DNA from: Terriglobia bacterium
GTDB taxonomy: Bacteria > Acidobacteriota > Terriglobia > Bryobacterales > Bryobacteraceae
Direction: 5' to 3'
Assembly (NCBI GenBank): GCA_020073615.1
Contig: JAIQEX010000002.1
Location: 1 to 64,000, forward strand
DNA: 64,000 nucleotides
The notes under the pieces were generated by a model. The model was not told where the DNA came from, did not search any database, and saw only the letters and a list, made by a program, of their open reading frames with translations. This document shows positions 8,771 through 18,268 of this stretch, piece by piece (positions within the stretch are counted from its first letter, which is position 1; each line of letters starts with the position of its first letter). The position numbers and the translations under genes are program-made.

Positions 8771-9054
8771 CCTTTACTTCTGCTCGGATGTTTACTTCCG
8801 GTGCGGGCGGTCGTTACCGGGCCTCAAGAAATCTCGAAAGCAGTACCTTCATCGGGCGGTTCGTTATGTGTGCCGCTTCGATGTGTCTAACGGATGGTCT
8901 GCGAGAATGAGAAAACAAGTTTCAGGTATTAATACTTGTTTGACTAAGACCTAACTTTAGAGAGGGTCCGGCAATACCGAAAAGGCAATATTGAACGAGC
9001 AAGTCCTTTACCTCTATTTTGATGTTTACTCCCGAAATGGGCAGGCAATTACCG
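8771..9054 (+). repeat. Two diverged ~50-base direct repeats in the leader
   Basis: Copy one starts at 8771 and copy two at 9005. They share CCTTTAC, then GATGTTTACT, CCG, GGGC and TTACCG in the same order with almost constant spacing, and differ at scattered positions (about two thirds identical by eye). Similar scattered bases continue to a shared CATCGG about 35 bases later in both. In the second copy that CATCGG runs directly into the ribosome-binding site of the next gene. They may be a duplicated leader, a structured RNA or activator sites. Confidence 0.5.
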
Positions 9055-9098
9055 CATTGCGAAGTCCTCGAGAATAGCGCTGCATCGGAGGTGTGCTT

Positions 9099-12000
9099 GT
9101 GTTAGTAGACGTCTGCTGGCGTGCGCTGAACCGGCTGGTTCAGGGGCTCTCCACTGTTACACTGTTGGTATTATCGACAAGCTTTGGTTTTGCACAGGGT
9201 ACGTTGTCGTTGTCCTCGGGAACTGCGGGCCCGAATGGCTCAGCGACACTGAACCTGACCCTGGCCTCTCCCGCGGGCAGCGAACCCGCGGGCCTTCAGT
9301 GGACCTTCAGGTACGCCCCGACCGATATTGTCTCGATTAGTGCCACAACTGGCGCGAGCGCCAATACGGCGGGTAAGTCGATCACCTGCGCGGCGGGTTC
9401 CGGTTCCTACGTCTGCCTGCTATATGGCGTCAACACCGGCGTGATGCAGAACGGGGTCGTAGCCGTTGTGAGCGTGACGATTGCGCCCGGAGTGGCGAGT
9501 ACGACAATCAACGTTGCGAACACGTTGGGAACTACCGCCGGGGGAACCACGCTGCCCATCAATGGCGTTGGCGGCATTGGGACGTTCCCGCCGCCGCCAC
9601 CTACTCTTAGCGCGCTGAGTTGCACGCCCGCATCTCTGAGCACAGGTGGAACGTCAACCTGTACGGTGACGGTATCGAAGACGGGCGGGGCCACGGTGAC
9701 GCTGTCGGACAACGCGGCAGCGTTGACGGTGCCGGCCTCGGTGACGGTGGCGGCCGCGAGCACGACGGCGACCTTCACGGCCACCGCGGGGACTATTGCC
9801 AGCAACCAGACGGCGATCATCACGGCCACTTTGAATGGGAGTACGCAGACCGCCGCGATTTCGCTGGTGGCTCCGGTAGTTGTGAGCGGGCTGACGTGCA
9901 CCCCGGCGAGCCTGGGGTCGGGCGGCAGTTCGACGTGTACGGTGACGGTATCGAAGACGGGCGGGGCCGCGGTGACGCTGTCGGACAACGCGGCGGCATT
10001 GACGGTGCCGGCCTCGGTGACGGTGGCGGCCGCGAGCACGACGGCGACCTTCACGGCTACGGCGGGGACTATTGCGAGCAACCAGACGGCGACCATCACG
10101 GCCACGTTGAACGGCAGCACGCAAACGGCCGCGATTTCGCTGGTGGCTCCGGTAGTTGTAAGCGGGCTGACGTGCACCCCGGCGAGCTTGGGGTCGGGTG
10201 GCAGTGCGACGTGCACGGTGACGGTATCGAAGACGGGCGGGGCGACGGTGGCGCTGTCGAGCAACGCGGCGGCATTGACCGTGCCGGCCTCGGTGGCGGT
10301 GGCGACCGCGAGCACGACGGCGACTTTCACGGCCACCGCGGGAACTATCGCGAGCAACCAGACGGCGACCATCACGGCCACGCTGAACGGCAGTGCGCAG
10401 ACGGCCGCGATTTCGCTGGTGGCTCCGGTAGTTGTGAGCGGGCTGACGTGCACTCCGGCGAGTTTGGGGTCGGGCGGCAGTGCGACGTGCACGGTGACGG
10501 TATCGAAGACGGGCGGGGCCACGGTCACGCTGTCAGACAACGCGGCGGCATTGACGGTGCCGGCCTCGGTGACGGTGGCGGCCGCGAGCACGACGGCGAC
10601 CTTCACGGCCACCGCGGGAACTATCGCGAGCAACCAGACGGCGACCATCACGGCCACGCTGAATGGGAGCACGCAGACCGCGACAATCGCGCTAGCGACG
10701 GCGACGATTGTGAGCGGGCTGACGTGCACTCCGGCGAGTTTGGGGTCGGGTGGCAGTGCGACCTGCACGGTGACGGTATCGAAGACGGGCGGGGCGACGG
10801 TGACGCTGTCGGACAACGCGGCGGCATTGACGGTGCCGGCCTCGGTGACGGTGGCGGCCGCGAGCACGACGGCGACCTTCACGGCCACCGCGGGGACTAT
10901 TGCGAGCAACCAGACGGCGACCATTACGGCCACGCTGAACGGCAGTACGCAAACGGCCGCGATTTCGCTAGTGGCTCCGGTGGTGCTGAGCGGGCTGACT
11001 TGCACCCCGGCGAGCTTGGGGTCGGGCGGCAGTGCGACGTGCACGGTGACGGTATCGAAGACGGGCGGGGCGACGGTGGCGCTGTCGGATAACGCGGCGG
11101 CATTGACGGTGCCGGCCTCGGTGACGGTGGCGGCCGCGAGCGCGACGGCAATCTTCACGGCCACCACGGGGACTATTGCGAGCAACCAGACGGCGACCAT
11201 TACGGCCACGCTGAATGGCAGTACGCAGACCGCGACAATCGCGCTAGCAACGGCGACGGTGGTCAGCGGGCTGACATGCACCCCGGCGAGCCTGGGGTCG
11301 GGCGGCAGTGCGACGTGCACGGTGACGGTATCGAAGACGGGCGGGGCGACGGTGACGCTGTCGGACAACGCGGCGGCATTGACCGTGCCGGCGTCGGTGA
11401 CGGTGGCGGCCGCGAGCACGACGGCGACCTTCACGGCCACCGCGGGAACCATTGCCAGCAACCAGACGGCGACCATCACGGCCACGCTGAACGGCAGTAC
11501 GCAAACGGCCACGATTTCGCTGGCGACTCTAGTGACTTTGAGCGGCATGAGCTGCAATCCTTCGAGCCTGGGGCCGGGTGGCAGTTCGACCTGCACGGTG
11601 ACGGTGACCAGTACGGGCGGGGCCACCATGACGCTGCTGAGCATCTCAACGGCGTTGACCGTGCCGGCCACGGTGACCGTAGCGCCGAGTAGCACCACCG
11701 CGACCTTCACTGCCACTGCGGGGACCGTCGCCAGCACTCAGACGGCGATCATCGCGGCGATTCTGAACGGAGGCAGGCAGACGACCACGATCATTCTGAA
11801 CCCAACCAACGTGGCCGCGGCGGCCGCGCTTCCTTCCCACTCCTGCAGCCCGGATTCGAACGGTGCGGGTACGCTGCTGTGCACGGTTGAACTGGCCGGC
11901 GCCGCTCCCCTGAATGGCGCTACGGCCCTCCTTCAATCGAGCAGTGCACGGGTCCAGGTGCCCAATTCACTCGCGATTCCGGCGGGCAGTCAGTCAGCCA

Positions 12001-13391
12001 CGTTTGCCGCGCGGGTGGCAGCTTCCGACCAGGATGAGCAGCCCCAGATCAGCGCGTCTGTGGAGGGAGTGGTGCTGATCGCGTCTCCATTGATCGTCGG
12101 GATTCGGCCCACCGCCCTTACGTGTCCGACTCGGGAGATTCAGGCGGGGAATTGGCTGGACTGCGAAGTTCGATTGAACCCGTCTAACATTCCCGCGACG
12201 GTCCGCCTGGTTCTCTCCAGCGGCAATGCGGACCTGAAGATTCCGGATGCGATTGTGACCCGGCCCGGACAGACGCGGCTCACATTCAGGGTGTACGCGG
12301 ATTCTCAGGCGGCACAACGCAGCTCAGACATAACGGTCCAATTCGGCGAGACCGCCGTGAGTGAAGCGATACGTGTGACGCCGGCGAGCGCGCCAGTCCT
12401 GAATATCCCCGAGAGCGTGGAGACGGTGTTCGGGAAGCCGGTAAGCTTCGCCGTCTCGGCCACGGATCCCAGCGGTCTGCCGGTCGTATTGTCGGCCTCC
12501 GATCTCCCCGAGGGCGCAGTTTTCGACCCTGGAACAGGCGCGTTTTCGTGGACGCCGGCGCAATCTCAGCAAGGCGTCTGGCGCCCCGCGTTCACGGCGA
12601 CCGGCTCGGCAACTGCCTCCGGGACGGGCCGTGTAGCGATTACGGTCGATGCGGGGAAGCCGGTCATCACCGGTATTCAGAACGCCGCCAGTGGGGCGGA
12701 ACCGGCCTGTAGTCCAGGATCGGTAGCCAGCCTCGCTGGCCGGTGGCTCGCTTCGGCCGACACCCCGGTAGCGGACGCTTCCGGCGCGGTCACCGAACTA
12801 GGCGGAGCGCGGGTGAAAGTGAACGGCGAGTACGTTCCGGTGGTGTACGCCTCCGCGGCGAGGGTCGACTTTGTGTGTCCGGGCTCTGCTCCAGGGACGC
12901 CTCTGGTGGTGTCCGCGGAGGGCAATGCCGGAATTGCCGATGCGGTGTCGACGACCATGCACCGGACGGCGCCTGGACTTTACTCCGTGGACGGCAGCGG
13001 TACCGGTCAGGGCCTGATCACTCTGGCAGGAACAACTCTTCTGGCGGCCAGCCGCGACTATCGGGCGCTGGGGCAGCCGGCGGAACCGGGCGATCGAATC
13101 GTAATTCGGGCCACGGGCATTCCAGCTCTGGATGGTGCGGCGGTGGTGACGATCGGTGGTATCCATGCTCAGGTCGAATCGGTGCAGGCCGAACCCGGAG
13201 TGGCTGGTGTTTATGAGATCACGGCCGAGGTGCCGTTGGGCATACAAGAAGGGGATGCAATTCCGGTTGTGGTGAGCGTCCCGTCGGACCAGCCGCTTAT
13301 GCGGCGCGCAGCTCCAGCCGCGCGCGACATTCATCGTTTCGGCTTACCAAGCAATCCGATTACGATTGCCGTCGAGAGGCCGCGCCCTTGA
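9099..13391 (+). CDS. Large secreted cohesin-like / tandem-repeat / Solibacter C-terminal domain protein
   Basis: The protein has about 1430 residues. A GGAGG site seven bases upstream favours the GTG at 9099 over the GTG at 9093. A signal peptide ends near SFGFAQG. A cohesin-like beta-sandwich (residues ~35-165; LQWTFRY, AGKSITC, YGVNTG) follows, then seven almost identical 92-residue Ig-like repeats and a diverged eighth. Each repeat has two cysteines (LTCTPASL and ATCTVTV) placed to form a disulfide. After a ninth, more distant module comes a putative Ig domain (SFAVSATDPSGLP, FDPGTGAFSWTP) and the Solibacter C-terminal domain (ITGIQNAASG, VKVNGEYVPVVYASAARVDF). No cell-wall anchor or PEP-CTERM tail is seen. 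The likely role is as an extracellular matrix or adhesion protein; its partner is unknown. Confidence 0.85.
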   Translation: MLVDVCWRALNRLVQGLSTVTLLVLSTSFGFAQGTLSLSSGTAGPNGSATLNLTLASPAGSEPAGLQWTFRYAPTDIVSISATTGASANTAGKSITCAAGSGSYVCLLYGVNTGVMQNGVVAVVSVTIAPGVASTTINVANTLGTTAGGTTLPINGVGGIGTFPPPPPTLSALSCTPASLSTGGTSTCTVTVSKTGGATVTLSDNAAALTVPASVTVAAASTTATFTATAGTIASNQTAIITATLNGSTQTAAISLVAPVVVSGLTCTPASLGSGGSSTCTVTVSKTGGAAVTLSDNAAALTVPASVTVAAASTTATFTATAGTIASNQTATITATLNGSTQTAAISLVAPVVVSGLTCTPASLGSGGSATCTVTVSKTGGATVALSSNAAALTVPASVAVATASTTATFTATAGTIASNQTATITATLNGSAQTAAISLVAPVVVSGLTCTPASLGSGGSATCTVTVSKTGGATVTLSDNAAALTVPASVTVAAASTTATFTATAGTIASNQTATITATLNGSTQTATIALATATIVSGLTCTPASLGSGGSATCTVTVSKTGGATVTLSDNAAALTVPASVTVAAASTTATFTATAGTIASNQTATITATLNGSTQTAAISLVAPVVLSGLTCTPASLGSGGSATCTVTVSKTGGATVALSDNAAALTVPASVTVAAASATAIFTATTGTIASNQTATITATLNGSTQTATIALATATVVSGLTCTPASLGSGGSATCTVTVSKTGGATVTLSDNAAALTVPASVTVAAASTTATFTATAGTIASNQTATITATLNGSTQTATISLATLVTLSGMSCNPSSLGPGGSSTCTVTVTSTGGATMTLLSISTALTVPATVTVAPSSTTATFTATAGTVASTQTAIIAAILNGGRQTTTIILNPTNVAAAAALPSHSCSPDSNGAGTLLCTVELAGAAPLNGATALLQSSSARVQVPNSLAIPAGSQSATFAARVAASDQDEQPQISASVEGVVLIASPLIVGIRPTALTCPTREIQAGNWLDCEVRLNPSNIPATVRLVLSSGNADLKIPDAIVTRPGQTRLTFRVYADSQAAQRSSDITVQFGETAVSEAIRVTPASAPVLNIPESVETVFGKPVSFAVSATDPSGLPVVLSASDLPEGAVFDPGTGAFSWTPAQSQQGVWRPAFTATGSATASGTGRVAITVDAGKPVITGIQNAASGAEPACSPGSVASLAGRWLASADTPVADASGAVTELGGARVKVNGEYVPVVYASAARVDFVCPGSAPGTPLVVSAEGNAGIADAVSTTMHRTAPGLYSVDGSGTGQGLITLAGTTLLAASRDYRALGQPAEPGDRIVIRATGIPALDGAAVVTIGGIHAQVESVQAEPGVAGVYEITAEVPLGIQEGDAIPVVVSVPSDQPLMRRAAPAARDIHRFGLPSNPITIAVERPRP
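9609..11816 (+). repeat. Eight tandem 276-bp repeats in exact register
   Basis: Units start at 9609, 9885, 10161, 10437, 10713, 10989, 11265 and 11541, each exactly 276 bases (92 codons) apart with no indel. Units 1-7 differ by only scattered, often silent changes. Unit 8 is clearly diverged. Two endings alternate: AAISLVAPVV and ATIALATAT. This mixing suggests recent duplication or gene conversion. The array is a good site for copy-number change by recombination. Confidence 0.95.
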
Positions 13392-13416
13392 AGCGCCGGG
13401 CGCCGGCATGGCGCTG

Positions 13417-13454
13417 GGAGCGCTATGCCGCGCCCGCAGGCGGCATAGCGCTCC
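13417..13454. terminator. Perfect 15-bp inverted repeat, terminator-like
   Basis: GGAGCGCTATGCCGC (13417-13431) and its exact reverse complement (13440-13454) flank an eight-base loop, 25 bases after the stop codon of the repeat protein. There is no T-tract. It may stop or stabilise the upstream message, or be a REP-like palindrome; no second copy was noticed in the window. Confidence 0.55.
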
Positions 13455-13584
13455 GCCACTGCGTCGCAGGCGGCCGCCAGGGTACCATAACCTTCGTCAA
13501 GTCAAGAAGATAGCCTTTTCCAATATTGATGGCCTAGGCTTCCCAGTACTAGTATTGATCTGGCTGCGAAGGGCCACCGATCCA

Positions 13585-16500
13585 ATGTCCAAACGCTCTA
13601 TATTGATTCCCTGTACAGTTTTCGTTCTCTCGATATTTTGCAGCAAGCCGCTAGCAGCGCAAGCAGGTTCCCTGTCGCTGCCGGCTACCGCCACGAGCGG
13701 AGGTACAGCATCCCTTGAAGTCGCCTTGGGCGGCGGTAGCCAGCCGGCGGCTCTGCAATGGACTGTGGCATATTCGTCGTCTGCCGTGACGGCGATCAAC
13801 GTGACTGCCGGGCCCAGTCTGACCGGCGCCGGCAAGTCGTTATCCTGTTCGGGCGGGCCAGGCGCTTACACGTGCGTGGCCACGGGTCTGAATGCCACGG
13901 CGATCGCGGACGGAGTCGTGGCCACGGCAAACCTCACGTTTGCCCCGAGCGCCAGCATGGTGAATGTCGGTCTGACCAACACCATGGGGGCTTCGGCCGC
14001 AGGGGGGGCCATCCCGATCAGCGGCACGGGCAGCAGCGTCGTGGTTACGCCGGTGGCCACCTTGAGTTCGGCGGCATGCAATCCATCTTCTCTGGTGACA
14101 CCGGGAACAACCGGCTGCACGGCGACACTCAGCGCTCCGGCCCCTGCGGGAGGCGCTCTGGTGGCCTTGAAGAGCAATAGTGCGAGCCTGACTGTACCTG
14201 CCTCGATTACGGTATTGGCGGGAGCGGCGTCCGGAACCTTCACCGCCAACGCCGCTACGGCCCCTACGAATCAAACGGCCACTATCACCGCTACCCTTGC
14301 CGGCAATTCGGTGAGCGCCACTCTCAGCCTGGCGCCTCCCGCACCGCCACCCGTGACCATGGCGTCTCTGGCGTGCAGCCCCTCCAGCATTTCTCCGGGC
14401 GCGTCCACCGCCTGTACGGTCATCCTTACCGGCGCCGCTCCGGCCGGCGGCGCGGTTGTCGCTCTGACTTCCAACAACTCCGCACTGGCTGTGCCGAGCT
14501 CGCTGACCGTTCCCGCGGGATCCACGTCCACGACTTTCGCCGCCAATGCAGGCACGGTGGCGGCAACTCAGACTGCGGCTGTGACTGCGTCCCTAGGGGG
14601 AAGTTCACTTACTAATTCAATCGTACTGAATCCGGCCGGCGGCCCACCGGCTCTCGAGGTGGGTCCCGGCCGAACGTACGCCACGCCGTGCCAGGCAGCG
14701 ACTGTAGCGCCCGACGGAGCACTGATCAAGATCGATGCTAACGGAACGTATTCCGGCGACGCATGCACGATCAACGCCAACAACATCACTCTGAAGGGCA
14801 TCAACGGACGTCCCAGGGTCGATGCGGCCGGCCAATCTGACGGGAGCAAGGGCACGTGGGTGTTCGAGGGCGACAACATCACGGTCGACACGATCGAGCT
14901 AAGCGGGGCTGCCGCTCCCGGCAACAACGGCGCCGCCATTCGCATGGAGGGGAAAAACCTGACCGTCCTCAATTCCTACATTCACGACAATCAGGAAGGC
15001 ATTCTGGTCAATCCTCAGCCCAGCGCACAGATTCTGGTCCAAAGTACCGAGTTCAACCACAACGGATCGGGCGACGGCCTGACGCACAACCTCCATGTAA
15101 GTGCAGCGGCCAGGTTGACCCTGCAATACAGTTACTCCCATAATGGCAATGCCGGGAACTTAGTCGAGACCGGAGCATCGGAAAACTATATCCAATACAA
15201 CCGACTGACTTCAGAAGCCGGAGCTACTAGCGTAGAGCTCGACATCAGCCGGGGCGGGCGGTCGTTTGTCATTGGCAACCTCATTGAGAAGGGGCCGAAC
15301 GATCAGCGCGAGAGCGTCCTGGGATACCTATCCGCCGGATCCACTGGAAACAGCGCCAGCACCGAGCTGTACGTGGTCAACAATACGTTCGTAACCGATC
15401 GGGTTTCCGGAGCGACATTCCTCGACATCAACGCGGCCGACCCCACGCCGGCGGTTGTGGTGAACAATATTTTTTGCGGCCCGGGAACCGTCACAACTCA
15501 GAACACCGCGGTCCTGAACGCGAATCTCACCAGTGACCCGCAGTTCGCGAATCGCGCCGGTTACGATTATCGTCTGACGCCGGGCTCTCCCGCCATTAAT
15601 GCGGGCGTCAACCCGGGCACCGCGGCCGGCTTCTCTCTGACGCCCCTGTATGAACACGTCTCTCCCGTCTGTGCCGAGGGGCGCAATCCGGTGGGGGCTG
15701 TGGACATCGGCGCCTACGAATTTGGCGGCGCGGGCGCTCAACTGGCCTGCAGCATCGGTACTTCGGCCCTCAGTCTGACTCCTAATTCGATCATCGGCGG
15801 AGGCTCTACCACCGCCACCGTTACTCTGAGTAATCCCGCCCCCCCGAGTGGAGCGCCGATCGTTCTTTCCAGCTCAGATTCCAGCCTGGTTCCTTTGCCC
15901 GCCGGCATCACGATACCGTCCGGAGCGATTTCCGCAAGCTTCGCTGTTCCGACGGCCTTTGTTCCGAACGCGGCCACCGTTACCGTTTCCGCCTCCTACG
16001 GAGGTGCCACGCAGACCGCGAGCCTGACCCTTCTCGCTCCGGCGCTATCCCTGCAGTGCAACCCTACCAGCCTGCAATCGGGCGCGGCCGCCACGTGCAC
16101 CGTGGCCTTGAATCTGGCGGCTCCGGCGGGCGGTGCGACGATTTCGCTCGCGAGCAATAGTAGTCTGCTCACGACCCCGGGTTCAGTCGTCATGGCGCCG
16201 GGTTCGAGCTCTGCGACGTTCAACGCCACCGCCGGCGCCGTTGGCAGCAATCAAGCCGCCAGCGTCACGGCCACCCTGAGCGGCGTATCGAAAAGCGTCG
16301 CCATAAGCCTGGTTGCTCCCGCCGTTCTTTCCTCGCTGGCGTGCAGCCCGACAAGTCTCAGCACTGGTGGCGCGAGTTCCTGCCTGGTCACGCTGTCCAT
16401 GGCAGCGCCCGCCGGCGGCACCGTGATCGCACTGTCGGACAACAGCACTCTGCTCACGACTCCGGCCGCGGTGACGGTAGGCGCCGGTTCTTCGACAGTC

Positions 16501-16893
16501 ACCTTTAGCGTCACCGCCGGAACCATCGGTAGCAGTCAGAGCGTCACGGTGAGTGCGACCCTGAACGGCATATCCAGGACGGCGGTCCTCAATCTGACAC
16601 CTCCAGCCACCCTTTCCGCGCTGGCCTGTTCGCCGACCAGTCTGAACTCGGGCGCCACCAGCGTCTGTACGGTCACCCTGACTTCGGCGGCAGCCAAAGG
16701 CGGCGTGACCGTCTCATTGTCCGACAACAGTTCGTCCCTCACGACGCCTTCCTCAGTCGCCATAGCGGCAGGTTCGACGTCGGCGAAGTTCAGTGTCACG
16801 GCCGGGCGGAGCATCCGCCGGAGCACGAACGCAACGCTCACCGCAACCTTGGGAACGACCTCCCGCAGTGTGACCTTGCACCTCAGCCGCTGA
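13585..16893 (+). CDS. Secreted cohesin-like / beta-helix / Ig-repeat protein
   Basis: The protein has 1102 residues from the ATG at 13585, which directly precedes a signal peptide (MSKRSILIPCTVFVLSIFC...AAQA). The cohesin-like domain (residues ~30-155) is clearly related to that of the preceding gene (LQWTVAY, AGKSLSC, TGLNAT, GVVATANLTFAP). Two cysteine-paired Ig-like repeats follow. Then comes a right-handed beta-helix (residues ~360-720; ITLKGINGR, LTVLNSYIHDN, ENYIQYNRL, LYVVNNTF) ending in the signature NIFCGPG, DYRLTPGSPAINAG, VGAVDIGAYEF. Four more Ig-like repeats close the protein. Beta-helices of this kind bind or cleave acidic polysaccharides, but no catalytic residues can be assigned. 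The C-terminus (TLHLSR) carries no sorting signal. The open frame extends upstream to 13366 without a plausible start. Confidence 0.82.
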   Translation: MSKRSILIPCTVFVLSIFCSKPLAAQAGSLSLPATATSGGTASLEVALGGGSQPAALQWTVAYSSSAVTAINVTAGPSLTGAGKSLSCSGGPGAYTCVATGLNATAIADGVVATANLTFAPSASMVNVGLTNTMGASAAGGAIPISGTGSSVVVTPVATLSSAACNPSSLVTPGTTGCTATLSAPAPAGGALVALKSNSASLTVPASITVLAGAASGTFTANAATAPTNQTATITATLAGNSVSATLSLAPPAPPPVTMASLACSPSSISPGASTACTVILTGAAPAGGAVVALTSNNSALAVPSSLTVPAGSTSTTFAANAGTVAATQTAAVTASLGGSSLTNSIVLNPAGGPPALEVGPGRTYATPCQAATVAPDGALIKIDANGTYSGDACTINANNITLKGINGRPRVDAAGQSDGSKGTWVFEGDNITVDTIELSGAAAPGNNGAAIRMEGKNLTVLNSYIHDNQEGILVNPQPSAQILVQSTEFNHNGSGDGLTHNLHVSAAARLTLQYSYSHNGNAGNLVETGASENYIQYNRLTSEAGATSVELDISRGGRSFVIGNLIEKGPNDQRESVLGYLSAGSTGNSASTELYVVNNTFVTDRVSGATFLDINAADPTPAVVVNNIFCGPGTVTTQNTAVLNANLTSDPQFANRAGYDYRLTPGSPAINAGVNPGTAAGFSLTPLYEHVSPVCAEGRNPVGAVDIGAYEFGGAGAQLACSIGTSALSLTPNSIIGGGSTTATVTLSNPAPPSGAPIVLSSSDSSLVPLPAGITIPSGAISASFAVPTAFVPNAATVTVSASYGGATQTASLTLLAPALSLQCNPTSLQSGAAATCTVALNLAAPAGGATISLASNSSLLTTPGSVVMAPGSSSATFNATAGAVGSNQAASVTATLSGVSKSVAISLVAPAVLSSLACSPTSLSTGGASSCLVTLSMAAPAGGTVIALSDNSTLLTTPAAVTVGAGSSTVTFSVTAGTIGSSQSVTVSATLNGISRTAVLNLTPPATLSALACSPTSLNSGATSVCTVTLTSAAAKGGVTVSLSDNSSSLTTPSSVAIAAGSTSAKFSVTAGRSIRRSTNATLTATLGTTSRSVTLHLSR

Positions 16894-17569
16894 TCGCGGC
16901 CGGGCCGGCGAAAAAGTGGGTCGCCCGCTTCCGCCTCCCGGCCCCCAGGTGGGCTGTACCAGCAGAAGACGCGCCGCACGCCGCGAGAAACAGACAGTAC
17001 GAAGCCAGGGGAAAGGCCCAGCCAAGTGCTAGGCGTACTACGTGGGCAAGCAGAGGCCGTGGAATGACGGCGATATGGGATTGCTAAACATTGGGACGAA
17101 AAATGCTCATAAATGGCGTTTGCGGATTCACCGGGCACACGTCGCCCGCTGAGGACGGCAAGGGAAAGCGCCGAACCCGCCGGAAATCACCTTAACAGGT
17201 CTGAAAATCCCGTTTCTCCTTGGCCAAAACAGGGTTAAGCCATCTTCATCCCTGCGTGCACGGGATCGACGGCGGAGGGAGATGATGCCCCGCTTCACGG
17301 CCATCCGGCCCGCGATTTCCCCAGAATTCGAGAGAGTACCTCTCTTGCGCTCCGATGTTGGCTTCGTCCCGCTCTTGGCATCATCCGCTAACTTGTTGAA
17401 AAGACAATGAAATACAAGAGGCCGAGCTGTGGTATCCGAACTGCTTACAGCCTAACCAAAGATAACAAAGAGGATTTGTCAACTGGGACTAAAAGGGCGG
17501 TAGCATGCCCTGGGTAGCTTTTGTTGCAAAAAGCAACACCGAAGATGGCGAGTAGCGGGAAGGGCGTCA
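16894..17569. other. Intergenic region before the exopolysaccharide locus, with a weaker sigma-54-like site
   Basis: No gene is supported in these 676 bases. At 17430-17445 the sequence TGGTATCCGAACTGCT has GG and GC separated by ten bases and resembles a degenerate sigma-54 promoter. Its start point would lie about 115 bases before the antiterminator gene. A small hairpin (GCTTTT, loop, AAAAGC; about 17517-17534) lies shortly before that gene. The rest shows nothing recognisable. Confidence 0.35.
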
Positions 17570-18157
17570 ATGACTAACGCAGAACCTCAGCATCATCCAG
17601 GCTCACAGCAGTGGTTCGCATTGAGAGTCAAATCGCGCTATGAGAAACTGGTGGCCACCATGGCACATAACAAGGGGTTCGAAGAGTTCCTGCCGCTTTA
17701 CCAGTGCCAGCATCGTTGGTCGGATCGCTTGAAGTCAGTGGAGCTTCCGCTCTTTCCAGGCTATGTGTTTTGCCGGCTGAACCCGGAGTTTCGGCTTCCG
17801 ATTCTGACGATACCCGGTGTCCTGCACTTCGTCGGCATTGGCCGGATGCCAATCCCGATTGACGACGCAGAGGTAGCTGCGATTCAAACCGCCGTGGAAT
17901 CGGGGCTGGTAGTCGAGCCGTGGCCGTTCCTGTGCGTGGGGCAGCGGGTTCAGGTTGAATGTGGCCCTCTGGCCGGCCTCGAAGGAATTCTGGTTGAACT
18001 GCGCAAGCAGCACCGGATTGTTGTCTCCGTGACGCTTCTGCAGCGGTCGGTCGGAGTGGAAATTGAAGCCGATTGGGTCAGGCCTCTGGACGCAGACAGG
18101 CGGAATCCGTTGGTTCGGATCGAGCGTCCGGTGGCCATTGCAGCCGCCTGTATGTAA
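17570..18157 (+). CDS. NusG/RfaH-type transcription antiterminator for the exopolysaccharide locus
   Basis: This 195-residue protein has a NusG N-terminal domain (WFALRVKSRYEKLVATMAHNKGFEEFLP; PLFPGYVFCRL; ILTIPGVLHFVGIG) and a C-terminal KOW-type domain (VGQRVQVECGPLAGLEGILVEL). Specialised NusG paralogues of this kind (RfaH, LoaP, UpxY) bind RNA polymerase and let it read through long capsule and exopolysaccharide operons. Its place as first gene before a sugar transferase is typical. The ribosome-binding site GGAAGGG is close to the ATG. The recognition element is unknown; the 180-base leader after this gene, with two hairpins, is a candidate. Confidence 0.85.
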   Translation: MTNAEPQHHPGSQQWFALRVKSRYEKLVATMAHNKGFEEFLPLYQCQHRWSDRLKSVELPLFPGYVFCRLNPEFRLPILTIPGVLHFVGIGRMPIPIDDAEVAAIQTAVESGLVVEPWPFLCVGQRVQVECGPLAGLEGILVELRKQHRIVVSVTLLQRSVGVEIEADWVRPLDADRRNPLVRIERPVAIAAACM

Positions 18158-18268
18158 GATCCGGGTTCCTACATCCGGGAACGAGCGCGCGGCGCGGCGA
18201 GAACGAAACACTTGCCCGGCCGGCCCGCCAGAAGCGACCAGTCCATAGCATAGACCAGCCAGCCAGGA

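Larger units (their letters stand above)
8327..9098. other. Long non-coding leader with sigma-54 promoter and diverged direct repeats
   Basis: No convincing gene is seen in these ~770 bases; the short open frames lack ribosome-binding sites and coding character. The first 250 bases show nothing recognisable. A sigma-54 promoter lies at 8607-8623. About 465 bases of untranslated leader follow it, containing two diverged copies of a ~50-base segment (8771-8820 and 9005-9054). Each copy begins CCTTTAC, contains GATGTTTACT and ends near TTACCG. A partial third copy (GGCAATACCG) lies near 8970. The ribosome-binding site GGAGG (9087-9091) of the repeat-protein gene closes the region. Confidence 0.6.

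Noticed and set aside
8390-8910. Small open frames of 86-115 residues in the leader
   Set aside because: No ribosome-binding site, no coding pattern, and they overlap the sigma-54 leader.
8771-9060. Cyclic di-GMP (GEMM) riboswitch
   Set aside because: A GGGC and a TTACCG are present, but the conserved GEMM core motifs and their spacing are missing.
9407-11737. 776-residue minus-strand open frame through the 276-bp repeats
   Set aside because: Open only because a stop-free unit is repeated; the plus-strand frame has signal peptide, domains and ribosome-binding site.
9609-11816. CRISPR array
   Set aside because: Repeats are 276 bases, contiguous and coding; there are no short repeats with unique spacers and no cas genes.
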